This document shows, piece after piece, positions 1 to 4,788 of a stretch of 9,779 bases of DNA; positions within the stretch are counted from its first letter, which is position 1; each line of letters opens with the position of its first letter. The stretch is from Bacillota bacterium (GTDB lineage: Bacteria; Bacillota; Clostridia; Christensenellales; Aristaeellaceae): the NCBI GenBank assembly GCA_023392755.1, contig JAEWNM010000006.1, positions 1 through 9,779 of the forward strand, in the 5' to 3' direction. Both the position numbers and the translations under genes were made by a program. Under the pieces are notes generated by a model. The model made no database searches, was not told where the DNA came from, and worked only from the letters and a program-made list of their open reading frames with translations.

Positions 1-20
1 CTCTCCACCTGGTCTGAGGA

Positions 21-43
21 AGGCTGAACCGGCCTGCTTTTTT
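21..43 (+). terminator. Probable intrinsic terminator of a plus-strand gene left of the window
   Basis: AGGCTG (21-26) pairs with CGGCCT (30-35), a 6-bp stem with one G-U pair around an AAC loop. It is followed after two bases by six T (38-43). On the plus strand this is a short intrinsic terminator. A frame reading CTC CAC CTG GTC TGA at 3-17 could be the last codons of the gene it serves, but too little is visible to call that gene. Confidence 0.5.
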
Positions 44-48
44 CCGTG

Positions 49-85
49 CGAAATGCCCGGCGGCTGATTGCCGCCGGGCATTTCG
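49..85. repeat. Perfect 16-bp inverted repeat (hairpin 1 of cluster)
   Basis: CGAAATGCCCGGCGGC (49-64) and GCCGCCGGGCATTTCG (70-85) are exact reverse complements separated by TGATT. It is the longest and most GC-rich stem in the window. No T-tract follows on either strand, so it is not a standard intrinsic terminator. It could act as a transcript-end stabiliser or be part of a dispersed palindromic repeat. Confidence 0.85.
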
Positions 86-89
86 TGTA

Positions 90-125
90 TCAACAAAGTG
101 GCTGACGCCACTTTGTTGAGTTTTT
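90..125 (+). terminator. Perfect 13-bp hairpin with T-tract (hairpin 2 of cluster)
   Basis: TCAACAAAGTGGC (90-102) pairs perfectly with GCCACTTTGTTGA (107-119) around a TGAC loop. GTTTTT follows at 120-125. The T-tract lies on the plus-strand side, so in that direction the structure fits an intrinsic terminator, perhaps a second one behind the hairpin at 21-43. On the minus strand it is a hairpin without a U-tail. Confidence 0.6.
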
Positions 126-138
126 CCCTCGCTGCACT

Positions 139-159
139 GCAAAAGGCTGCGCCTTTTGC
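139..159. repeat. Perfect 9-bp inverted repeat (hairpin 3 of cluster)
   Basis: GCAAAAGGC (139-147) and GCCTTTTGC (151-159) are exact reverse complements around a TGC loop. No T-tract follows on either strand. It forms part of the palindrome series between 21 and 330. Confidence 0.8.
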
Positions 160-181
160 GGCCGTTTGCTCGGGCAAGGAA

Positions 182-200
182 GGAATTTTTTTAAAATTCC
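182..200. repeat. Perfect 8-bp AT-rich inverted repeat (hairpin 4 of cluster)
   Basis: GGAATTTT (182-189) and AAAATTCC (193-200) pair perfectly around TTT. The next palindrome begins two bases later, at 202. The stem is AT-rich, unlike its neighbours, and would be the weakest of the perfect stems in the series. Confidence 0.75.
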
Positions 201-201
201 C

Positions 202-234
202 TCGCAAACCACCGCACATGTCGCTGGTTTGCGA
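202..234. repeat. Perfect 10-bp inverted repeat with 13-nt loop (hairpin 5 of cluster)
   Basis: TCGCAAACCA (202-211) and TGGTTTGCGA (225-234) are exact reverse complements with a 13-base loop. A second copy of GTTTGC lies upstream at 164-169 and could pair with the left arm instead, so two mutually exclusive folds are possible. Confidence 0.75.
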
Positions 235-240
235 TCTAGA

Positions 241-264
241 ATCGGAGGGCTTCGGCCCTCCGAT
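241..264. repeat. Perfect 10-bp inverted repeat with TTCG tetraloop (hairpin 6 of cluster)
   Basis: ATCGGAGGGC (241-250) and GCCCTCCGAT (255-264) pair perfectly around TTCG. On the plus strand this is a C(UUCG)G tetraloop, known to be unusually stable in RNA. On the minus strand the loop reads CGAA. Six T follow on the plus strand only at 276-281, too far away for a classic terminator. Confidence 0.85.
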
Positions 265-291
265 ACCTCCCTGGGTTTTTTGATGGTCTGA

Positions 292-330
292 GGGCTTATG
301 GCACGCGTTGCCCATAAGCCCCTTATTTTT
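292..330 (+). terminator. 10-bp hairpin with T-rich tail (hairpin 7 of cluster)
   Basis: GGGCTTATGG (292-301) pairs perfectly with CCATAAGCCC (312-321) around a 10-base loop. On the plus strand CTTATTTTT follows (322-330), which resembles a terminator tail. On the minus strand it is the first hairpin after the solute-binding-protein stop codon, 22 bases beyond it, but has no U-tract there. It may protect or end that transcript imperfectly. Confidence 0.45.
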
Positions 331-343
331 GGATTGCTTTCGG

Positions 344-2635
344 TCAATTGCTTTCCAGCCGCATCATTTGCAGCTTGCGGTCAAACTCGCGAACAAACTG
401 CTGCCCATCCAAATCGCCCTCCATAAACCGCCGGAGAAGCGTTACCGCTTCCTGCGAACTGGATAAAAAGTCAAGATTCTGTGTTTCAACGGAGATATAG
501 GGCACGATGGAACGGTACCTGGCGATTGCATCCCCATGGATGATATAGCGGTCGGCTTCCTGCCAGGATATATTCTCCTCCTGCCCCTTTATCATTTCCT
601 CCAGGCTCTTTATGTCTTCCGGGCTGGCGGATTTGATTTGCTCCTTCAGCTTTTCCAGTTCAGCTTTTGCATTTTCTATTACTTTTGCATAACCCGGATT
701 CTCCATAGGCTCGTTGTCATCCGGACAGAAAGTGATGGATATTTCCCTTGGCATGTTTTGAGCAAAGAACTCCAGGTAGGTTTGAGCCAAATCCTGGTTT
801 TTGGAATTGGGATTCATTACAAACACTTCAACTTGCGCCAGGTATGCCGGCTCCACTCCCTCATCCAGGGAAAGGGGCAAGGGCAGATATCCCCGGCGGT
901 CGTAGTATTCCTGAGGGTTTAGGCTGATATTGGCAAACAACGATGTAGGCGTATTGGAATCCCCGCCGGAAACTATGACCATCCTGCTTTGACTTCCATC
1001 ATCAGGCGGGTTTAAATCCTTTATAATTGGTGTAACCTCCTCCAGTTTGGCGAGCAGGGAACGGAACACGGGTGTATCAAACTTAAGTTCTTCACCTATC
1101 TTTGCATAATGCGCAAAATAGTTCATCAGGATGCTGTTGAGCAGTTCCATGCGGATATCGTAAATATTCTCCAGCAGTGTATAATTGGGAAACGCAACGC
1201 TATACTCATCCACCCAATCCACATACAGGTCCATCAGCTCAAAAAACGTTTGCGGCGGCTTATCGATGCCCAGTTCCTTCAAAAGCTCGGGCGAATATCC
1301 CAGATCGGAGCAGTAGAAGCGGCAGGGAAATGCGATAAGCTTGCCATCCCGGAAGATGGATGATACATATTGCGGGTACATTTTGGATACAGCCTCATTC
1401 AGCACGGCGCTTTGGCTCAGATCCCCCACATAACCCTTATCCCGCAATGAGGAAAAGCCCCCATAGGACAGGCTTACGATAAACAGATCGGCACTGTCTG
1501 AGCCGGACACAATATTCTGTGTAATTTCCTCCGCGCTGCGGAAGTAGTTCTCCATAAAGATGACCGGAACCTCGGGGTGGGCCGCCTGAAAGGCCTGGGA
1601 GACGGAATCGGGATATCCCCCGGCTATGCGGAGCACGCGGCCGGCCTTCAGTGCGGGGTCGGTATTGCGGACGTACACAGTGCCATGGCTGGGAATGGCC
1701 GCATAAAGCCCGCCGGATAGGACGGTGGCGGACAGCTGATCGCCGGGATAATCAACAGGCATATAGGTGACGGTTTCAAAAGCTCCGCCAGGTTTATAGC
1801 CGAAGACTTCGCCCCTCCCCAGCACATACGCCGTGCCGCTGTCAAAGGCATAGCACAGGCCTCCCACCTGGGCCGCCGGGAAATCGGCCAGCTTCGTAAC
1901 CGCCTGTGTCGCGGGGTCCAGCACCGACAGAACAGGGGGTATCATCTTCCCGTCAGCGGTGAACGAATTTTCCCAATCGTACACATTGCACAGCAGCTGG
2001 CCGTTTTCATATGCGGCAATGGCATGCACGTTTTCAACCGCCAGCTTTGCTTGCACGCCGGTTGCAAGGTCAAAGGCCAGCAGGTCATAATCATCCCAGT
2101 TGCCGCTTGGCTGCTGTATAAGCAGATAGAGCCGGTCGGACATGAGTGCTGCGCTGAATATTTGACGGGGATAGGCGTAATCGGACTCCTGTATATACAT
2201 GTCGTCCCAGTCAAGAACAGCGGCTTCGCTGACGGAAACACCGTCTGCCGTCACGTCAAGCAGCAGCAGAGCACCCTTGACGGTGTTCAAGCCATAAAGC
2301 TTACCGCCGCTTTCCAGCAGCAGGTCGACGCTGTTGCTGTTGCGCGCCTGATCCTCCGCCGACATATCCGCCCATCTGCCGGAATAATAGCCCCTTGTGA
2401 TCGAACTGGGGATCAGGCGGGGTTCCGCGTCACCAGATTTCCAGGCATACAGACCGTTTGACGCAAGCAAATACAACGTATCCCCTACGGCCACAATCGA
2501 TTCGGCGCTGTTGCTGCTGGAACCGTCGGCATCCTTAGGAAACAGAACGGTATCCCCCGGAGCTGCCCATGCGCCCGCGCACAGGCACAGCGACAGGCAC
2601 AGTATCAGCAAAATGACTACCCTTTTCATTTTCAT
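344..2635 (-). CDS. Secreted beta-propeller / extracellular solute-binding fusion protein
   Basis: The 763-residue product starts with a Sec signal peptide: MKMKR, a hydrophobic core and an AWA-AP cleavage site near residues 24/25. No [LVI]-x-[GAS]-C lipobox is present, so it looks secreted or wall-retained rather than lipid-anchored. Residues about 45-325 contain six blade-like segments of the form G-x-LY followed by a LxxxD or LFG strand, which suggests a beta-propeller. From about 333 (VLRIAGGYPDSV) to the end it resembles family-1 ABC solute-binding proteins, with the typical ending LLRRFMEGDLDGQQFVREFDRKLQMM cut here to its key features: a G-D-L-D-G turn and an FVREFDRKL helix. Residues 650-688 look coiled-coil. 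The start at 2635 is chosen because AAGGAGAA lies 5 to 7 bases upstream; an in-frame start at 2668 would lie ahead of that site. The gene follows the anti-sigma gene by 53 bases and is probably co-transcribed. No permease is present; the ligand is unknown. The domain assignment is by eye. Confidence 0.85.
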   Translation of the reverse strand: MKMKRVVILLILCLSLCLCAGAWAAPGDTVLFPKDADGSSSNSAESIVAVGDTLYLLASNGLYAWKSGDAEPRLIPSSITRGYYSGRWADMSAEDQARNSNSVDLLLESGGKLYGLNTVKGALLLLDVTADGVSVSEAAVLDWDDMYIQESDYAYPRQIFSAALMSDRLYLLIQQPSGNWDDYDLLAFDLATGVQAKLAVENVHAIAAYENGQLLCNVYDWENSFTADGKMIPPVLSVLDPATQAVTKLADFPAAQVGGLCYAFDSGTAYVLGRGEVFGYKPGGAFETVTYMPVDYPGDQLSATVLSGGLYAAIPSHGTVYVRNTDPALKAGRVLRIAGGYPDSVSQAFQAAHPEVPVIFMENYFRSAEEITQNIVSGSDSADLFIVSLSYGGFSSLRDKGYVGDLSQSAVLNEAVSKMYPQYVSSIFRDGKLIAFPCRFYCSDLGYSPELLKELGIDKPPQTFFELMDLYVDWVDEYSVAFPNYTLLENIYDIRMELLNSILMNYFAHYAKIGEELKFDTPVFRSLLAKLEEVTPIIKDLNPPDDGSQSRMVIVSGGDSNTPTSLFANISLNPQEYYDRRGYLPLPLSLDEGVEPAYLAQVEVFVMNPNSKNQDLAQTYLEFFAQNMPREISITFCPDDNEPMENPGYAKVIENAKAELEKLKEQIKSASPEDIKSLEEMIKGQEENISWQEADRYIIHGDAIARYRSIVPYISVETQNLDFLSSSQEAVTLLRRFMEGDLDGQQFVREFDRKLQMMRLESN

Positions 2636-2640
2636 TGACA

Positions 2641-2648
2641 TTCTCCTT
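2641..2648 (-). promoter_or_regulatory. Ribosome binding site that fixes the solute-binding-protein start
   Basis: AAGGAGAA on the minus strand, with GGAG seven bases before the ATG at 2635. Upstream in-frame ATG codons at 2668 and 2641 are before it or overlap it. The resulting protein begins with a clean signal peptide, which supports this choice. Confidence 0.7.
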
Positions 2649-2688
2649 CGCGGCGATTTTTTTCGCATATCATATATATACGGTACTC

Positions 2689-3474
2689 TTAGTTTGAAGA
2701 ACCCTCCGCATCGGGCTTAGGGGATGGGGCGGTGACGGAAAGACGCCACAGATAGTCCGCCAGAAAGTCTTCATAACTGTTCCGGATGTTGCTGCTGATG
2801 TATATCTCAAACTCAGGTGTAGCTTCTATAACCGGGTCCCCCTTTCGCCACAGCTCCTTTTTCACTTTTCCAACGCCGTAATAAAGGATCAGCGGCTCGT
2901 CGATATCGCGGGGCAGCGGGACGTTGGAATAAAGGCGGTAACCTTCATTAACGTGGAAATAGAGGATATCATTTTCAGGGTCCGGGGTTCCAAACAGCCG
3001 GTTCCAAAAAGATGTTCTGACTTCAAACGCGTAATCCCCGTTGCCCCACTGCGTGCCGGTAGTTCCGGCCAGCATTCTCCTGTCAAGGCCGGGCACCTTG
3101 TACGCAATAACCATGGAGCTGTCGGACATCCGGTATATGCCCTGCACCTGAATCTCGTCTTGCGAAACGGCGCTTAATCCGGAACCCATGACAAAAATCA
3201 CAGACCAGGTCAGCACGATGCCGCCCAGCACCGCCAGTACAATTTGTGTCATCCTTGCTTTTCGGATCGCCCGCAACAGCCGCAGCAAATCCTTTTTTTC
3301 GAATTTGGGAACAGCCATATCGGCCTTCAGCTTATCGTGCAGCTTTTTGCAGTCTTCACAATCCTCCATGTGCCGATAAACGGCGTCGCTCGTTTCCGCG
3401 CTGGTCAAGCCCTCGATATAGTTGGGCAAAAGGTCACGAACCACTTCGCACTTCAGCTTGTCACACATGCTCAT
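2689..3474 (-). CDS. Membrane-anchored zf-HC2 anti-sigma factor
   Basis: The 261-residue protein has a zinc-finger anti-sigma domain at the N terminus. C9 and the H35-x3-C39-x2-C42 motif (HMEDCEDC) match the ZAS/zf-HC2 pattern that clamps ECF sigma factors. A basic stretch (about 59-74) leads into one membrane segment at about 76-97 (TQIVLAVLGGIVLTWSVIF). About 160 residues would lie outside the cell. I do not recognise this outer domain; it is beta-rich and aromatic-rich (YAFEVRTSFWNRLFG, ILYYGVGKVKKELW). The start codon overlaps the end of the sigma gene by 14 bases, the usual arrangement for a sigma factor and its inhibitor, and implies translational coupling. ATG at 3468 (MCDKLKCE) is an equally possible start. 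By family, it should hold the sigma factor inactive at the membrane until a signal reaches the outer domain or the protein is cleaved; the signal is unknown. Confidence 0.85.
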   Translation of the reverse strand: MSMCDKLKCEVVRDLLPNYIEGLTSAETSDAVYRHMEDCEDCKKLHDKLKADMAVPKFEKKDLLRLLRAIRKARMTQIVLAVLGGIVLTWSVIFVMGSGLSAVSQDEIQVQGIYRMSDSSMVIAYKVPGLDRRMLAGTTGTQWGNGDYAFEVRTSFWNRLFGTPDPENDILYFHVNEGYRLYSNVPLPRDIDEPLILYYGVGKVKKELWRKGDPVIEATPEFEIYISSNIRNSYEDFLADYLWRLSVTAPSPKPDAEGSSN

Positions 3475-3955
3475 TCCATCCTTTCCGCAGCTTTTCCTTG
3501 CCCCGGTAAAAGGTCACACGGGCCCAATTCTCCGTTTTGCCAAGCACATCCCCTATTTGCCTGTAGCTTAAATCCCCCATCAGGCGCAGGTAAACCACTT
3601 CCCTTGTGGTTTCATCCAGCTCCTGCATCCTTCGAAAGAGCGCTACCCGGCTTTCATCCCCAATCAGCGCCTCCTCCGGCAAGCCTTCAGTGGCGGCCGG
3701 CTCGGGAACAGCTTCCAGGCTTGCGGCGCTTTTGCGCCGCCGCCTGTCCAATTCCTGATACCACAGATGCCTGGCAATCTGGCATAGCCACACCAGCAGC
3801 TTGCATTCACCGTTGTAGCGCTTCATGGATTTGACGGCCTGACAGAAGGTTTCAGCCGTCAGTTCCTGGGCGGAATCAGTACTATGAGTCAGGCTGCACA
3901 GGTATTGATATACCGGAGCAGCGTACTCCTGGTAAATTTCCTCCATGGAGCTCAC
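3461..3955 (-). CDS. ECF-type (sigma-70 family) RNA polymerase sigma factor
   Basis: The 164-residue protein has only the two domains kept in extracytoplasmic-function sigma factors. Sigma-2 spans about 5-75, with YxxYxxPVYQYL, the DSAQELTAETF segment, and WLCQIARHLWYQELDRRRR leading into a basic end. Sigma-4 spans about 103-157, with a helix-turn-helix LSYRQIGDVLGKTENWARVTFYRGKEKL. The linker is rich in Ala, Glu and Pro. It would bind core polymerase and read a specific set of promoters. The start is GTG at 3955, because a perfect AAGGAGG lies seven bases before it; the internal ATG at 3946 is too far away. The next gene encodes its probable anti-sigma factor. A TGTAAC element upstream hints at self-activation. 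The exact ECF group cannot be told from the sequence alone. Confidence 0.92.
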   Translation of the reverse strand: MSSMEEIYQEYAAPVYQYLCSLTHSTDSAQELTAETFCQAVKSMKRYNGECKLLVWLCQIARHLWYQELDRRRRKSAASLEAVPEPAATEGLPEEALIGDESRVALFRRMQELDETTREVVYLRLMGDLSYRQIGDVLGKTENWARVTFYRGKEKLRKGWNEHV

Positions 3956-3962
3956 GGCCTCC

Positions 3963-3969
3963 CCTCCTT
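3963..3969 (-). promoter_or_regulatory. Ribosome binding site supporting the GTG start of the sigma gene
   Basis: AAGGAGG on the minus strand lies seven bases before the GTG at 3955. A further purine-rich GGAGG follows it directly. This spacing favours GTG over the ATG three codons downstream. Confidence 0.75.
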
Positions 3970-3986
3970 TCTTTCTGCTGCATATA

Positions 3987-4011
3987 TCCGATAAGTTCGC
4001 CGTTCGTTACA
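3987..4011 (-). promoter_or_regulatory. Possible ECF-type promoter of the sigma/anti-sigma unit
   Basis: On the minus strand TGTAAC (4006-4011) is followed by 15 bases and CGGATA (CGGA at 3987-3990). The -35 resembles the AAC-containing elements of Bacillus ECF sigma factors such as SigX and SigM. The spacer is one or two bases short and the -10 is not the usual CGTC/CGAC. It lies about 30-50 bases before the GTG start, which suits an autoregulated sigma operon. A weak sigma-A alternative begins at TTGAAA just upstream. Confidence 0.35.
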
Positions 4012-4042
4012 TAATTCCCTATATTTTCTTGTTTTCAAATGT

Positions 4043-4069
4043 AAAAACAGGGCATCCTGCCGGACACCC
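4043..4069 (-). terminator. Intrinsic terminator of the TetR-family gene
   Basis: On the minus strand GGGTGTCC (4069-4062) pairs with GGATGCCC (4057-4050), 8 bp with two G-U pairs, around GGCA. TGTTTTT follows. It lies about 65 bases after the TetR stop codon and upstream of the sigma-gene promoter, so it separates the two units. Confidence 0.6.
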
Positions 4070-4109
4070 TTTCCTGTCTACATTGGCTCATCCGCCTGTA
4101 AAAGCCGCC

Positions 4110-4131
4110 GTCGCATGCAGGCATATGCGAC
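4110..4131 (-). repeat. Perfect 7-bp inverted repeat just after the TetR stop codon
   Basis: GTCGCAT and ATGCGAC arms (4125-4131 and 4110-4116) pair exactly around an 8-base loop, starting two bases after the TetR stop codon. Four T occur only six bases beyond the stem (GGCGGCTTTT), so it is at best a weak terminator ahead of the stronger one at 4043-4069. Confidence 0.5.
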
Positions 4132-4133
4132 AC

Positions 4134-4664
4134 TTATGAATCATGTCTGGCCTGCACAGTGCCCACTTTCAAAAATGCGGTATAAGCCTCTATCAACAGG
4201 GAACGGATTTCATCCTCGGGGATAGACGTGCTGTCCGATGCCATGATAGAAGCAATCCCATGGGTAAATAGCCACACCTTGGCAAACATTTTGGGGTCTT
4301 GCAGCTTAACTCCCCGGGTAAGGTCGAACAGGCTGTTCAAATGGAAGCAATCCGACATGCACGCCAGGCGGAACAGATGTGTTTCCTTCTGCGCCAGTTC
4401 CACATACCGCAAACCCATACTCAGGAACAGCGGCGTGCCTTCCATGGGCTGAGCCATGTAATTGCCGAAGAACGCTTTCGTTTTTTCATACAGCGCAAGT
4501 TTCAAGCCGTCCATGCTGCCAAATATCCGGAAAACCGGCTGCGTGGAGCAACCGATCGCCTGTGCAAGTGAACGCGCGGTCAGGCGGTCAAAGCCAGACG
4601 ACCGCGTCATGTCAAACGCCTTGTCCAGAATTTGCTGACGTGTTAAATGTGGTACGGGCGGCAT
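4134..4664 (-). CDS. TetR/AcrR-family transcriptional regulator
   Basis: The 176-residue protein has a TetR-type N-terminal DNA-binding domain: RQQILDKAFDMTRSSGFDRLTARSLAQAIGCS, with the helix-turn-helix at about 28-48, then TQPVFRIFGSMDGL. The C-terminal part (about 75-170) is a helical ligand/dimerisation domain. It carries WLFTHGIASIMAS, the WxxxHGIA pattern seen in WHG-type TetR C-terminal domains. Such proteins bind a palindrome as dimers and release it on binding a small molecule. The start at 4664 is preferred to 4670 because GAGGTG lies seven bases upstream of it but only one base from the earlier ATG. The gene stands alone between two terminators, with a consensus promoter and a palindrome over the likely transcription start, so autorepression is likely. 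No transporter or enzyme gene is divergent or co-transcribed, so its other targets, if any, lie outside the window. Confidence 0.88.
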   Translation of the reverse strand: MPPVPHLTRQQILDKAFDMTRSSGFDRLTARSLAQAIGCSTQPVFRIFGSMDGLKLALYEKTKAFFGNYMAQPMEGTPLFLSMGLRYVELAQKETHLFRLACMSDCFHLNSLFDLTRGVKLQDPKMFAKVWLFTHGIASIMASDSTSIPEDEIRSLLIEAYTAFLKVGTVQARHDS

Positions 4665-4671
4665 TTTCATA

Positions 4672-4677
4672 CACCTC
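4672..4677 (-). promoter_or_regulatory. Ribosome binding site deciding the TetR start
   Basis: GAGGTG on the minus strand sits seven bases before the ATG at 4664 and one base before the ATG at 4670. The first spacing is functional and the second is too tight. Confidence 0.6.
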
Positions 4678-4689
4678 GATAGGTATCAT

Positions 4690-4701
4690 TGTTACGTAAC
4701 A
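4690..4701. promoter_or_regulatory. 12-bp palindromic operator, probably bound by the TetR regulator
   Basis: TGTTACGTAACA is a perfect palindrome. It begins six bases downstream of the TATAAT box, over the predicted transcription start, and ends 26 bases before the chosen ATG. Position, symmetry and size suit a TetR-family operator for autorepression. Binding by this regulator is inferred, not shown. Confidence 0.65.
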
Positions 4702-4706
4702 TTGTT

Positions 4707-4734
4707 ATTATATACCTTTCCTGGCGACTGTCAA
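4707..4734 (-). promoter_or_regulatory. Consensus sigma-A promoter of the TetR-family gene
   Basis: On the minus strand a perfect TTGACA (4729-4734) and a perfect TATAAT (4707-4712) are separated by 16 bases. The predicted start of transcription is near 4700, inside the palindrome at 4690-4701. The -35 begins only a few bases after the U-tract of the ppdK terminator. Confidence 0.85.
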
Positions 4735-4739
4735 GCGGC

Positions 4740-4772
4740 AAAAAAAACAGGAGCGCTTTTGTGCGCCCCTGT
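4740..4772 (-). terminator. Strong intrinsic terminator of ppdK
   Basis: On the minus strand ACAGGGGCGC (4772-4763) pairs with GCGCTCCTGT (4756-4747), a 10-bp stem with one G-U pair around a six-base loop. It runs straight into a run of T (4747-4740). It starts 16 bases after the ppdK stop codon. Confidence 0.9.
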
Positions 4773-4788
4773 CTTGTATGGAACAGTC

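Noticed and set aside
49..321. CRISPR array
   Set aside because: The palindromes have unrelated arms, unequal lengths and irregular spacing. No unit is repeated and no cas gene is present.
68..347. Small frames on both strands through the hairpin cluster
   Set aside because: They read through consecutive perfect palindromes on both strands, lack credible ribosome sites, and the minus-strand one needs a TTG start overlapping the previous stop. The palindromes explain the sequence better than a protein does.
2540..2635. Lipoprotein signal peptide for the solute-binding protein
   Set aside because: The cysteines in the hydrophobic core (LCLSLCLCAGAWA) are preceded by Leu rather than a small residue, so there is no lipobox. 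AWA-AP is a good SPase I site.
2636..2668. Upstream ATG at 2668 as the start of the solute-binding protein
   Set aside because: It would add a basic 11-residue extension before the signal peptide, and it lies upstream of the AAGGAGAA ribosome site, which is correctly spaced for 2635.
2666..2697. Possible promoter between the anti-sigma and solute-binding genes
   Set aside because: A TATGAT lies in an alternating TA run, but the only -35 at a suitable distance is TTCAAA with 18 bases between. This is too weak to call, and co-transcription explains the gene's expression.
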